Positions 42,479 through 51,366 are shown, numbered from the stretch's first letter. The stretch is 64,000 bases of DNA from an uncultured Ruminococcus sp. (GCA_900066355.1 FMEL01000003.1:62001-126000); one strand, 5' to 3'. Numbers and translations are program-made. The notes: generated by a model not told the origin, from the sequence alone.

Positions 42479-42529
42479 TTCAATGCCTATTTTCGCCAAA
42501 ATAATCTTCCTCTTCATCTCCTGAAAGAA

Positions 42530-42573
42530 AAAATGCTGTAATCCCCTGACAAATTCGGGAATTACAGCATTTT
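42530..42573 (-). terminator. Terminator after rfbB
   Basis: AAAATGCTGTAAT (42530-42542) pairs with ATTACAGCATTTT (42561-42573), and CCC/GGG extends the stem inward. On the minus strand a run of six T follows. It separates rfbB from the dacA operon. Confidence 0.88.
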
Positions 42574-42591
42574 GGTCACTGTAAAAACTGA

Positions 42592-43674
42592 TTATTTGGT
42601 TTTGTACATTTCTTCATAATATTTCTGATAATCACCACTGGTCACATTCTTCATCCAGTCTTCATGCTCGAAGAACCATTCAATAGTCAGACGGATACCA
42701 TCTTCAAAGCATGTCTCCGGATACCAGCCAACTTCTTCTTTGATCTTATCCGGTGCGATCGCATAACGGCGGTCATGTCCTTTACGATCTTCTACATATG
42801 TGATCAGATTTTCGCTTACAAGAGCTTTACGTGGATCATTATCCGGAAGCATTTCCTGTAATGTATCCAGAATAATGTGGATGATCTGGATATTCTGTTT
42901 CTCATTGTGTCCACCGATGTTGTAGGTTTCAAACAGGCGACCTTTTTCCTGTACCATGTCGATGCCCTTTGCATGATCCATTACATACAGCCAGTCACGT
43001 ACGTTCTTACCATCGCCATATACCGGAAGTTTCTTTCCCTGAAGTGCATTGTTGATGATCAGCGGAATCAGTTTTTCCGGGAACTGATATGGTCCGTAGT
43101 TATTGCTGCAGTTTGTGATGTTTGCCGGGAATTTGTAAGTATCCATATAAGATTTTACCAGCATATCAGAAGATGCCTTACTTGCAGAATATGGGCTGTG
43201 CGGATCATATGGAGTTGTCTCATAGAAGAAGCCGCCATCTTCCTCAAGGGAACCATACACTTCATCTGTAGAAACATGCAGGAATTTCTTGTCCGGTTTA
43301 AAAGTTCCGTCAGGAAGTTCCCATGCAGATTTTGCTGCATTCAGCATAACCAGTGTACCAAGTACATTTGTTTTTACAAATACTTCAGGGTTACGGATAC
43401 TTCTGTCCACATGACTCTCTGCTGCAAAATGAACAACGCGGTCGATATCATTTTCATCAAAGATTTTCATGATTGCTTCACTGTCACAGATATCAGCTTT
43501 TACAAATGTATAGTTTTCACGATTCTCGATGTCCTTAAGATTCTCAAGATTTCCCGCATATGTCAGTTTATCTACATTAATGATACGAATCTCATTGTCA
43601 TATTTCTGAAACATGTAATGAATATAGTTGGATCCGATAAATCCGGCTCCACCTGTTACAAGGTATGTTCTCAT
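42592..43674 (-). CDS. rfbB: dTDP-glucose 4,6-dehydratase
   Basis: RfbB converts dTDP-glucose to dTDP-4-keto-6-deoxyglucose using bound NAD. The 360-residue extended-SDR protein has VTGGAGFIGSNYIHY, HFAAESHVDRSI, STDEVYGSLEEDGGFFYE with the catalytic Asp-Glu pair, and YSASKASSDMLV with the Tyr/Lys pair. GGAGG precedes the ATG. Its product is the branch point between rhamnose (RfbC, RfbD) and 4-amino-sugars (the WecE-like enzyme at 10760). It has its own terminator and is transcribed apart from rfbA, rfbC and rfbD. Confidence 0.96.
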   Translation of the reverse strand: MRTYLVTGGAGFIGSNYIHYMFQKYDNEIRIINVDKLTYAGNLENLKDIENRENYTFVKADICDSEAIMKIFDENDIDRVVHFAAESHVDRSIRNPEVFVKTNVLGTLVMLNAAKSAWELPDGTFKPDKKFLHVSTDEVYGSLEEDGGFFYETTPYDPHSPYSASKASSDMLVKSYMDTYKFPANITNCSNNYGPYQFPEKLIPLIINNALQGKKLPVYGDGKNVRDWLYVMDHAKGIDMVQEKGRLFETYNIGGHNEKQNIQIIHIILDTLQEMLPDNDPRKALVSENLITYVEDRKGHDRRYAIAPDKIKEEVGWYPETCFEDGIRLTIEWFFEHEDWMKNVTSGDYQKYYEEMYKTK

Positions 43675-43695
43675 ATTTTCTTTTCCTCCTGAAAA

Positions 43696-43717
43696 GCGCC
43701 CTCCTTTGGGAGAGCGC
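43696..43717 (-). terminator. Terminator between L,D-transpeptidase and rfbB
   Basis: GCGCCCTCC (43696-43704) pairs with GGAGAGCGC (43709-43717) with one wobble. The minus-strand transcript then reads TTTTC. It lies just ahead of the rfbB ribosome binding site, so it may end the upstream transcript or act as an attenuator for rfbB. A second hairpin, GAATCTGCC (43741-43749) with GGCAGGTTC (43753-43761), precedes it. Confidence 0.65.
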
Positions 43718-43772
43718 CCTGTATGCCAAAGTATGCAAGGGAATCTGCCAGTGGCAGGTTCTCTGTATTTTA

Positions 43773-46307
43773 TTAGTTATATGCCGGATCTGTCGGGTCA
43801 AAGTTCTTAGCTCCACGAAGTGGTGTAAGGGCTTTTCTTCCGAGAGGTCCTTTTAAGGCTTCATCAGACTTATAAATGCCATCGTAGATTTTGATTTCTG
43901 AACCATTGCAGTTATCAAATACCCATTTTGCATCTGCTACACAACAGCGGATACATCCGTGAGATGCCGGATTACCAAGTCTCAGATACTCTCCAACCGG
44001 AAGGTTATGATCATTCTTCTCACCACATGCAACAGAGTGAACATAAATACCACCTACAACGTGTGATCCATACTGTCCCCATGACGGCCCCATCAAAGGC
44101 TGCCATCTGAGTGATCTCTTAACTGTAAAAGTTCCGGCTGGTGTCAGTGTGGTCGGGTTTCCTACAGAAACACGGATAGTCTTGATCGGAATCGTACGTT
44201 TCTGGTCTGCATATACAGTCATAACACCATTGACACGATCACAGCTCAGATAATATTTGCTGCGCTTAACTTCTTTCGTTCTGTCATTTACTCTGTATCC
44301 ATTCTTATCAAAACGATACTGAATACCATTGATTTCTTTTATAGTATTTTTTACGTACTTTCCGGTCTTTGGATCCATGTAACGAACAAGATTTCTTGAG
44401 CTGTTTACTACAACCCAGCCGGACTCGATGAAACGGCCTCTGCCGTCAAGAGTACCATATACATCACCACGTTTGATCTTCTGGTTTGTCTGAGCCACAC
44501 AGTCTTTAAAGTAGAAGTAATACTTGTGACCACCACAGCTTACCCTTCTCCATCCATTTACATAGAGGATTCCGTTTTTGGATGCACAGTAATATTTCTT
44601 ATTGAATTTGATCCACTTGCTCTTATAAACTTTACCTCTATATGCCTTTGGGGTAGATCTCTGGAAAAAGTAATATCTACTTCCGATCTTTGTCAGACCA
44701 CTTGCCATAGAACCGTCTGCTTTGTAGTATCTTCCGCTTACCCATTTATTCAGGACCATATTTCCTTTTTTGGAGAAATAGAACCATCCTTTGAATTTAC
44801 CTTTTACAGTAACTTTCTGAATTCCTTTTTTCTCCTGTACACGGCCTGCTGTCTTACCGAAATAATAATATCTGTTTCCGGCTCCTTTGCAGAGTGCCCA
44901 GCGGTTTTTCCATGTTGCACGGCGGCCGTCTGATGTAAAGTAGTATCTGTATTTACCGGATTTTACGAGTTTTTCTCTGTAAACTACACCATTTTTCTTG
45001 GACATGTAATAGTACTTATTAGCTGCCTTTACCATTTTGCCTTTGATCAGATAGCCATTTGCATCAAGGAGATAATAATTATTGCTGTCTGCTAAAACTT
45101 TGTAAGCTCCGATTCCTTTTTTCTGGTAACATCCATCAGAACCGAAATAACGCCACTGTACACCATGCTTGGTGTTTTCGCCTACCCATGCATTACGCAC
45201 CATCTTACCTGGAATATCACTGGAATTTGCAGCATTGCTGAAGCTGTAGATTGCTTTGTCAATAGTACGGGTACCAACATACGGCTTTCCGCCGCTCAGC
45301 AGGAAATAAGAATCTCCGTCAATCGTGTAGATCTTGTTTGGAGCGATTGTCTCCTGTTTACCGTCACTGCCATAGTAATTGAACACCTGATCAGCTGCAT
45401 TCCATTTCCATGCATTTGTAATTTTCTGACCGAGTTCAGAGTTATATGGAGTGATTGCATCTGTTCCCAGATCTTTTGTTACGTTTACTTCATCGGAAGT
45501 CTTAAAATAGTAATAATCATTCTCTACCTGGCTTCTTCCTGTAACAAGATATCCATCCTCATCAAATGTATAGTATCCTTCAGCCAGCTCTGTATTTGCA
45601 CTGTCTGTATTCATTGTAGTAACTTTTACAAGACCATCTGCAGAAGTAAAATACGGAGAAGTTGCCTGTGCTGCTGCCGCATCCTGTGATTCTGCTGTTT
45701 CGGCAGATGCTTCATCCTGTGATTCTATTGCAATTTCTGCATCCTGATTTTCTTCTGAAGCAACAAGTACTTCATCATCAGATGCATTCTCTGCTGCAGG
45801 TGCTTCTGCGGATTCCTCACTCTGTACTACAACCGGTTTTGCAACAGGTTTTTCCAGCTTCCACTTGCCGTTTTCTTCGATCCATCTGTTTTCTTTTACG
45901 GCTGCTTCCTGACCATCCAGCCATTCAGCAGCAATCTGATCAGATGAATCTTCTGAACCTGTAGTTTCATCCAGACCATATATCTGCATGTCAACTGCTT
46001 CATCCTCTGAACTGAATGCATCAACTTCTGATTCCTGTTCATTGGTCTCTTTTGCATCATCTGTGCTGGTGTCTTCATCAGATCCCATATCAATCTGTAC
46101 ATCGTCTGCCCCTGTATCATCAGGCTCCACAACTACTGCATCATCCGAAGAACCTTCATCTGCTGTATCATCAAATACAGCCACTTCTGAAACATCTGCC
46201 GCAGCTGTCTCAGCTGTAAAATCAGCCTCACTGGCAGCACTTGCTTCTGCCGCCATGGACAGGCACATTGTCAGACTCAACATTATTGCCACAACTCGTT
46301 TCTTCAC
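43773..46307 (-). CDS. L,D-transpeptidase with cell-wall-binding repeats
   Basis: This 844-residue secreted protein contains, in order: a signal peptide (KRVVAIMLSLTMCLSMAAEA); a long acidic, Ser/Ala-rich stretch (about 25-215); many aromatic, Gly- and Lys-rich repeats of the choline/cell-wall-binding type (YYYFKTSD, GWFYFSKKGNMVLNKWV, about 225-675); and a C-terminal YkuD/ErfK domain. The catalytic Cys785 is in SHGCIRC, with the upstream His in GIYVHSVACG. Members cross-link peptidoglycan through 3-3 bonds or attach proteins. The start is GTG with GGAGGAG upstream. It follows HPr by 33 bases and may share the cda transcript. Confidence 0.9.
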   Translation of the reverse strand: MKKRVVAIMLSLTMCLSMAAEASAASEADFTAETAAADVSEVAVFDDTADEGSSDDAVVVEPDDTGADDVQIDMGSDEDTSTDDAKETNEQESEVDAFSSEDEAVDMQIYGLDETTGSEDSSDQIAAEWLDGQEAAVKENRWIEENGKWKLEKPVAKPVVVQSEESAEAPAAENASDDEVLVASEENQDAEIAIESQDEASAETAESQDAAAAQATSPYFTSADGLVKVTTMNTDSANTELAEGYYTFDEDGYLVTGRSQVENDYYYFKTSDEVNVTKDLGTDAITPYNSELGQKITNAWKWNAADQVFNYYGSDGKQETIAPNKIYTIDGDSYFLLSGGKPYVGTRTIDKAIYSFSNAANSSDIPGKMVRNAWVGENTKHGVQWRYFGSDGCYQKKGIGAYKVLADSNNYYLLDANGYLIKGKMVKAANKYYYMSKKNGVVYREKLVKSGKYRYYFTSDGRRATWKNRWALCKGAGNRYYYFGKTAGRVQEKKGIQKVTVKGKFKGWFYFSKKGNMVLNKWVSGRYYKADGSMASGLTKIGSRYYFFQRSTPKAYRGKVYKSKWIKFNKKYYCASKNGILYVNGWRRVSCGGHKYYFYFKDCVAQTNQKIKRGDVYGTLDGRGRFIESGWVVVNSSRNLVRYMDPKTGKYVKNTIKEINGIQYRFDKNGYRVNDRTKEVKRSKYYLSCDRVNGVMTVYADQKRTIPIKTIRVSVGNPTTLTPAGTFTVKRSLRWQPLMGPSWGQYGSHVVGGIYVHSVACGEKNDHNLPVGEYLRLGNPASHGCIRCCVADAKWVFDNCNGSEIKIYDGIYKSDEALKGPLGRKALTPLRGAKNFDPTDPAYN

Positions 46308-46340
46308 AACTACTCCTCCTATTTCCCTTTTGTTAAAAAT

Positions 46341-46604
46341 CTATTCACCAAGACCTCCGCTGATTGCATCAGTCAAAGCTTTCATTGCTTCCTGCTCATC
46401 TGCGCCATCACAGATCAGTTCAATCTCATCACCGCATTTTACACAGGCACCCAGAACGCTCAGAACACTTTTCGCATTGGCCGTTCCGCCTTCAAATTCA
46501 AATGTGATTGCAGACTGATATTTCATTGCTTCATTACACAAATTTCCGGCCGGCCGTAAATGCAGGCCTGACGGATTGTTGATTATTATTTTCTGATTGA
46601 CCAT
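46341..46604 (-). CDS. HPr-family phosphocarrier protein
   Basis: This 87-residue protein has the HPr fold signature: active His in PSGLHLRPAG near residue 15 (usual form GLHARPA), and NAKSVLSVLGACVKCGDEIEL, which keeps a serine in the place of the regulatory Ser46. Phosphorylation by EI and perhaps HPr kinase is therefore possible. No ptsI is adjacent, so it could be either the general ptsH or an HPr-like regulator (Crh type, though Crh lacks the His). AGGAG precedes the ATG. It lies between cdaR and an L,D-transpeptidase, suggesting a link between sugar status and wall growth. Confidence 0.88.
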   Translation of the reverse strand: MVNQKIIINNPSGLHLRPAGNLCNEAMKYQSAITFEFEGGTANAKSVLSVLGACVKCGDEIELICDGADEQEAMKALTDAISGGLGE

Positions 46605-46617
46605 TTTTTATCTCCTG

Positions 46618-47898
46618 TCAGCTGTTTCCTTCTGCTGTGGAAATCACAGATACTTCCACACCTGTTGTCACATCATCTACAAGTTCATATCCGTCCGGTA
46701 TCTCAATGCTCACCGGCACCTCATGGCTGCCTTCTTTCACATCACTCAGATCTATAGAGGCTTTTATCTGATCTTCTGTAAGATCATCAAGTGAACTTTC
46801 TGTCTTCTGGACGCGAACTTCTATATTTGCGGTATCAAAAGATACCTGCATACCATCCGGAGCATGATTCACTACGATATTTTTCGTAGGGACTTCACAT
46901 ACACTGCTTCCAATCGGTAATACATTTACCCGGACAAACATGTCTTCGCTGGAATCACTGGTCAGTTTCAGTCCATCCGGAAGATAATCTGAAATGTTGA
47001 TTTTTTCTTCAAAATCACTGTCCCTGTCAGAAATATCCGCAACATAATCAGGAATTGTAATCGTATTGTTCTGCTCTTTCAGGGTAGCAAGTCCTTCTTC
47101 ACTTCCTGCAACACTGACCACATTTGGCGTAGTACTTACACTTTCTACCTGATAGCCGGATTTCGGAGAGCCGCTGTATCCTGCTTTGATTTTGACATCT
47201 GCCTGTACCTTCCAGAGTTTTGCAGTTACATATACTCGTGAAACGTTCAGGTAACTCATATCAGAATCTGTAAATTCTTCGCCATTCTTATCAATGATCT
47301 TTACATCTTTTTCTGTGGTAATGTCTTCTGTCGCACCATCCACATCAATAGACGCATTTACTTTATCTATTTTATTAATCAGAGAAGTCGGTCCTGTAAT
47401 TTTAATTTTCTCCGGATTCGAAGTAAGTGAACCTATCTCATATCCCCTGTCCGGCTTTGTGTTATTTGTTGTAACGTTAACTACAAATTCCTGAGTATCT
47501 TTATCCTCCAGATGAAGGCTGAGATTCTGAGGGCTGACTTCTATATTGTCCTGCAGAATACGGTCGCATGATACCGTGATTGGAACCATTACCGGGTCTG
47601 TGTTCAGGCTGACCGCCTGCTGAAGATCTGCCACTGCCCGAATATCATCCAACGATATTCTGTCAAGGATTTTTCTCTGTGCCTTGATTGTCACACGAAT
47701 CGGAACCTGTTGTTCATCCTGCATGCACATCTTGCCATCAGCATCTATATACGCTTCATTCAAAAGCTGTACATCCGATATAACAAAAGACTTCGTACCG
47801 ATCGGGTTATTTACGTTTACTACAAACAGCCACACCAGTATCGCAATCACAAAAGAAAGAATTTTCAGGCCTAAATTATTTCCCAGTTTTTTCTTCAT
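46618..47898 (-). CDS. cdaR: CdaR-like YbbR-domain protein
   Basis: This 426-residue protein has one N-terminal membrane anchor (LKILSFVIAILVWLFVVNV) and about four extracytoplasmic YbbR repeats. The repeats are recognisable by alternating P-V-V-V-type strands and segments such as VPITVSCDRILQDN and YVTAKLWKVQADVKI. In other Firmicutes CdaR binds and modulates the diadenylate cyclase CdaA. The start lies inside the end of cdaA (23-base overlap), which supports coupled synthesis. glmM, often third in this operon, is not here; HPr follows instead. Confidence 0.9.
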   Translation of the reverse strand: MKKKLGNNLGLKILSFVIAILVWLFVVNVNNPIGTKSFVISDVQLLNEAYIDADGKMCMQDEQQVPIRVTIKAQRKILDRISLDDIRAVADLQQAVSLNTDPVMVPITVSCDRILQDNIEVSPQNLSLHLEDKDTQEFVVNVTTNNTKPDRGYEIGSLTSNPEKIKITGPTSLINKIDKVNASIDVDGATEDITTEKDVKIIDKNGEEFTDSDMSYLNVSRVYVTAKLWKVQADVKIKAGYSGSPKSGYQVESVSTTPNVVSVAGSEEGLATLKEQNNTITIPDYVADISDRDSDFEEKINISDYLPDGLKLTSDSSEDMFVRVNVLPIGSSVCEVPTKNIVVNHAPDGMQVSFDTANIEVRVQKTESSLDDLTEDQIKASIDLSDVKEGSHEVPVSIEIPDGYELVDDVTTGVEVSVISTAEGNS

Positions 47899-48763
47899 GC
47901 TTCACTCTGCCCTTCAACAACTGTCTGAATCGGTTATTATCTACGACTTTTTTGTTCTGCGCTTTCTCCAGAACTTCCCGTAATTGTGTACTGCTGATGT
48001 TTCGGATCAGCCTGCCCCCCTGCGCCACAGATACCTGTCCGGTTTCTTCGGATACGATGATCGTAACGGAATCTGTCACTTCACTGATTCCCACTCCGGC
48101 ACGATGTCTTGTTCCAAGCTGCTTACTGAGTTCCATATTATCAGAAAGCGGCAGATAGCAGGTTGCAGCCACAATACGGTTTTCTCTTACAATGACCGCT
48201 CCGTCATGAAGCGGTGTATTATGTTCAAAAATATTGATCAGAAGCTGACTTGTCAGGATTGCATCGACATTAATGCCTGTTCTGACATACTCGTCCAGAC
48301 GGATTTCCTGTTCAATAACGATCAGGGCACCTGTCTTGACTTCTGCCATATCATAACATGCTTTGATCAGTTCATTGACCGTCTTGTCCGTAAAACGTTC
48401 CTTTACTTCTTTTCCTGCATCAAATGGAATAATTGATGCCATGATTTTTTTCTGACCGAGCTGTTCGATCACCTTACGTAGTTCAGGCTGGAAAATAACA
48501 ACTATCGCCGTGATCAACGCGCCTGCCAGGCGAGATACGATCCACAGAATCGTATTCATCTTGAAAATATATGCTATGATCAGAAATGCACCGATTACAA
48601 GGAGGCCTTTGAGCAGAGTATATGCGCGGGTAAATTTGATCCATACCATAAACTGATACACAAAAAATGAGATCAGAATGATTTCAATTACATCGATAAT
48701 ACTGACAGACGGCAGATTAATATCTGATAAGTACCTTGCCAATATATCTGTAATATTTCGCAT
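47876..48763 (-). CDS. cdaA: Diadenylate cyclase (c-di-AMP synthase)
   Basis: CdaA makes cyclic di-AMP from two ATP; the messenger controls potassium, turgor and wall homeostasis. The 295-residue protein has three N-terminal transmembrane helices and a DAC domain with the metal motif DGA in TPLHDGAVIV (about 183) and RHR in LGTRHRAGVGISE (about 219). Both are intact. AGGAG precedes the ATG. It overlaps cdaR and heads the cda-HPr-L,D-transpeptidase group. Confidence 0.96.
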   Translation of the reverse strand: MRNITDILARYLSDINLPSVSIIDVIEIILISFFVYQFMVWIKFTRAYTLLKGLLVIGAFLIIAYIFKMNTILWIVSRLAGALITAIVVIFQPELRKVIEQLGQKKIMASIIPFDAGKEVKERFTDKTVNELIKACYDMAEVKTGALIVIEQEIRLDEYVRTGINVDAILTSQLLINIFEHNTPLHDGAVIVRENRIVAATCYLPLSDNMELSKQLGTRHRAGVGISEVTDSVTIIVSEETGQVSVAQGGRLIRNISSTQLREVLEKAQNKKVVDNNRFRQLLKGRVKHEEKTGK

Positions 48764-48819
48764 AAACTTTCTTCTCCTTTTGCTGCAGATTTTTATGTAA
48801 TACCAGAATCAGCCGGAAC

Positions 48820-49935
48820 TTAAAGATCTTTCAGTGATTCTTCAAGCTTCTTCTCAAAATCAATATCATCGATATCGGCTTTTTCGACAACGGAAGCTTC
48901 TTCCTGAACCGGTTTCCGCTTTGCAGAACGCTTCTCAGATTTCGGCTCATTCTGGAAAAGCGGTGCTGTATAATCCGCTGTTTTCTCAGATGTTCTTCTT
49001 TCTTCTCTGTCCGCTTCACCGTTGATTTTCTTTATGCTTCTCTCAGAAGTAGCAACCAGAGCTTTCGGAACAGCTTTTACATAATAATAATAATCATCAT
49101 CTTCGTATTCAAGCCGCTCTGTTCTGGTGTAGTCTCCACCAAAAACAAAAAATTCCAGTATGATTCCGATCAGAACCGCAACTACTGTATAGATGATCAG
49201 TGACACCATGGAAACCTCAACACCAATACTCATACTTCCCGCAAGCATAATCACAATGTAAAGTACACCACCTGCAATAATAGCAATTCGCCATGCATAA
49301 TCCATCATACGGGTACGAATCAGATTTACTACAAGAACAACCACTACAAATGCGATTACATTCAGCCACATCTCACCGTTTTTCATGAGACCATCCGCCA
49401 GAAGTGTGATCTTGCCCATAATATCAAGATCAGTTCCCATCAGAACCTGAGACTGTACTCTGATAAAACGTACGAAATAGTAGATGATCACGCCGCCTGC
49501 TGCAGGAAGTGCAGAAACAGCACTGCTCAGCAGACCGCATCCGACCGGAAGAAGTGCCGGAAGATCAAAACCAAATGCAAGTGGTGCAAAAATAAGAACC
49601 ATATTTTTGCCATTGCTGAAACGCAGAAAAAGAATCATCATAAACAGAATCAGGACAATCATAAATCCTGCAACTTCGATTCCAAGCGCATAACTGTGTC
49701 CGATCATCAGTGCAAAACCTGTAAAGACCATCATACCTGATGGAAGAATACAGCAGATCAACGCAAGGATCAGAACTACAAACATGTTGTCCAGAGCTCT
49801 CATATATCCCATATTGGTATTGATCCAGGTAAAATAAACCGCTGCAAGAATAAATTTCAGCAGAGGCAGCAAGTATATTTCATACTGTGCATATAATCCT
49901 TTTAATTTTTGTTTAAATTCCAGTAATGCTGTCAT
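48820..49935 (-). CDS. Polytopic membrane protein of unknown function
   Basis: This 371-residue protein has about eight to ten transmembrane helices in the first 280 residues. A cytoplasmic charged tail follows, starting with YTRTERLEYEDDDYYYYVKAVPK and ending in an acidic FEKKLEESLKDL. I do not recognise the family. The tyrosine- and aspartate-rich patch at the membrane exit is unusual. GGAGGG lies seven bases before the ATG, which overlaps the stop of the next upstream gene by four bases, so the two are translated together. The position directly upstream of cdaA (56-base gap) suggests an envelope-related role, without direct evidence. Confidence 0.75.
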   Translation of the reverse strand: MTALLEFKQKLKGLYAQYEIYLLPLLKFILAAVYFTWINTNMGYMRALDNMFVVLILALICCILPSGMMVFTGFALMIGHSYALGIEVAGFMIVLILFMMILFLRFSNGKNMVLIFAPLAFGFDLPALLPVGCGLLSSAVSALPAAGGVIIYYFVRFIRVQSQVLMGTDLDIMGKITLLADGLMKNGEMWLNVIAFVVVVLVVNLIRTRMMDYAWRIAIIAGGVLYIVIMLAGSMSIGVEVSMVSLIIYTVVAVLIGIILEFFVFGGDYTRTERLEYEDDDYYYYVKAVPKALVATSERSIKKINGEADREERRTSEKTADYTAPLFQNEPKSEKRSAKRKPVQEEASVVEKADIDDIDFEKKLEESLKDL

Positions 49936-50366
49936 TTGCGATACCCTCCTGCGGCTCCTTTGCCGGATGCTTTTCTTTCTTCCCGGGCATAGATCTTACT
50001 CAGTGAAGTCAGCTGACTGTAGTACTCCCTGACACTCTTCTTTGCACGGTAATATTTGACCGAATACTGTATATAGGTCAAAACAGAATAGAACACAAGA
50101 ACAACCAGATAGCCGATAATAATATAAGCACCAAGCGCCACCAGATTCATCTTATGAATGTTTTCCAGAAGATATTCCCCGAAATAAACAGCTACAGCTG
50201 CCACAATCAGCACATATCCGATTGTTATGAGAAAAAAGTTCTTAATCAGTGCCAGCCCAATATAATCACTTCTGTAATATCGACTGACAGGAAGATATTT
50301 TCTGCCCTTACCCTGCTCATACATGGCAAGCTTTGTCATTATCTTGACCTTTTCTTCATTGATCAT
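49932..50366 (-). CDS. Small membrane protein of unknown function
   Basis: This 144-residue protein has a charged N-terminus (INEEKVKIMTKLAMYEQGKGR), two or three transmembrane helices and a basic C-terminal tail (YRAKKSVREYYSQLTSLSK). I do not recognise it. The ATG at 50366 is preferred because GAGGAG lies six bases upstream; the open frame runs back to 50483 but that extension has no ribosome binding site. Its stop overlaps the next gene, forming a two-gene unit ahead of cdaA. Bases 50367-50616 hold hairpin structures listed separately and no gene. Confidence 0.7.
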   Translation of the reverse strand: MINEEKVKIMTKLAMYEQGKGRKYLPVSRYYRSDYIGLALIKNFFLITIGYVLIVAAVAVYFGEYLLENIHKMNLVALGAYIIIGYLVVLVFYSVLTYIQYSVKYYRAKKSVREYYSQLTSLSKIYAREERKASGKGAAGGYRK

Positions 50367-50401
50367 ATTCTGCTCCTCATAAACTCTATTTCTTATTTTA
50401 A

Positions 50402-50550
50402 TAATGTAACTATTCAGTAGATACAGTATCCCGCGAGGTGTTTTGGCATGCTTTTTGCCAATATCCCGAGACATACAAGACAAAATGCTATCACCGAAAG
50501 TGATTTGGAATGCATTTTGGCTCGTAACTGTGAAAGTACTGAACAGTTAC
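50402..50550. other. Densely structured intergenic region downstream of comF
   Basis: Several inverted repeats are packed here: TTGGCA/TGCCAA (about 50440-50460); CAAAATGC/GCATTTTG enclosing ATCAC/GTGAT around 50483-50519; and the GTAACTGT/ACAGTTAC hairpin at 50523-50550. A degenerate half of the last (GTAACTATTCAGTA) lies near 50405. There is no plain T-run terminator. It could be a compound terminator, an insertion scar or a small structured RNA. Confidence 0.45.
50523..50550. repeat. 28-bp dispersed hairpin repeat, copy 1
   Basis: The arms GTAACTGT and ACAGTTAC enclose a loop with GTACTGA. An inverted copy with only two differences lies at 59299-59326, far away between unrelated genes. 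It looks like a dispersed intergenic repeat. Confidence 0.75.
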
Positions 50551-50616
50551 AAAATAATCATATTTGGATTAATTGTAACATATATCCACAACCATGAAAA
50601 GTGTTTTTTCTCCAGT

Positions 50617-51366
50617 CTACAGCTGTCCGATGCATAAAGTAACGAAATAAATTTCCCCGGCACCACTTTCTTTCAGACATTCTGCAAGCGTTTCAATCGT
50701 GCTCCCGGTCGTATAAACATCGTCGACTATCAGAATCCTAAGCCCCCTCACGGATTCCGTAATCTGAAAAGCATCCTTCAGATTTCTCATGCGCTCGACC
50801 GCATTCAGTTTTTTCTGAGATTTTGTCTCTCTTTTCTTTACAGCAAGCCCTGCAACTACCGGAATCTGTAATAGTTCTCCGATTTTTTCCGCAAGATCTT
50901 CTGCCTGATTAAATCCTCTGATACGTTTCTTGCGACACGTCATCGGTACAGGTACCAGTATGTCCGGATTCCAGCGCTTTATCTGCGTTCCGACATATCT
51001 GCAGATTTCTTCTGCATAATACCATCCATATTCCCGGCTGCCGTAATATTTGTATCGCAAAAGCGACTGTTTCATCTGCATATTGTATAGAAAAACGCCC
51101 CGTCCCTGACAAAATCCCCGCTTCCTGCTTTTACAGTCCGCGCAGTATTCTTCTGTCTCTGATACAGGTTTGCCGCATTTCAGACAGTAATGTTCCTCTA
51201 TCAGATGAAAGCTTCCTCTGCATTCCGGACAGATATGAACCTTTTTTCCCGGCAGTATTTTGTTACATGCCGGACACCGCGACGGATACAGTGCTTCCAG
51301 AAATAATACTGTACCTTTCTGGAGGCATTCTGAAATCCCCGTGATTATAATTTTTTTATTCAGAAT
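50617..51366 (-). CDS. comF: ComF-family phosphoribosyltransferase-like protein, probable non-AUG start
   Basis: The conserved ComF zinc ribbon (RCPACNKIL, HICPEC, CLKCGKP, YCADC) is encoded from about 51280 to 51130. The PRTase-like domain follows in the same frame, with LVPVPMTCRKKRIRGFNQAE and the PRPP loop ILIVDDVYTTGSTIE. The first in-frame ATG is at 51081, inside the domain, and would remove the zinc ribbon. No ATG, GTG or TTG occurs between the frame's upstream stop and that point. GGGGAG at 51375-51380 stands eight bases before an ATT at 51366 (and before CTG at 51363), giving about 249 residues, the normal length. ComF acts in DNA uptake in competent bacteria and is widely kept elsewhere. 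It lies 30 bases after recD2. Confidence 0.75.
   Translation of the reverse strand: MLNKKIIITGISECLQKGTVLFLEALYPSRCPACNKILPGKKVHICPECRGSFHLIEEHYCLKCGKPVSETEEYCADCKSRKRGFCQGRGVFLYNMQMKQSLLRYKYYGSREYGWYYAEEICRYVGTQIKRWNPDILVPVPMTCRKKRIRGFNQAEDLAEKIGELLQIPVVAGLAVKKRETKSQKKLNAVERMRNLKDAFQITESVRGLRILIVDDVYTTGSTIETLAECLKESGAGEIYFVTLCIGQL

Noticed and set aside
29556..43674. Teichoic acid operon (tag/tar)
   Set aside because: Wzm/Wzt resemble TagG/TagH, but the operon has the dTDP-rhamnose genes and GT2 enzymes and no glycerol- or ribitol-phosphate transferases.
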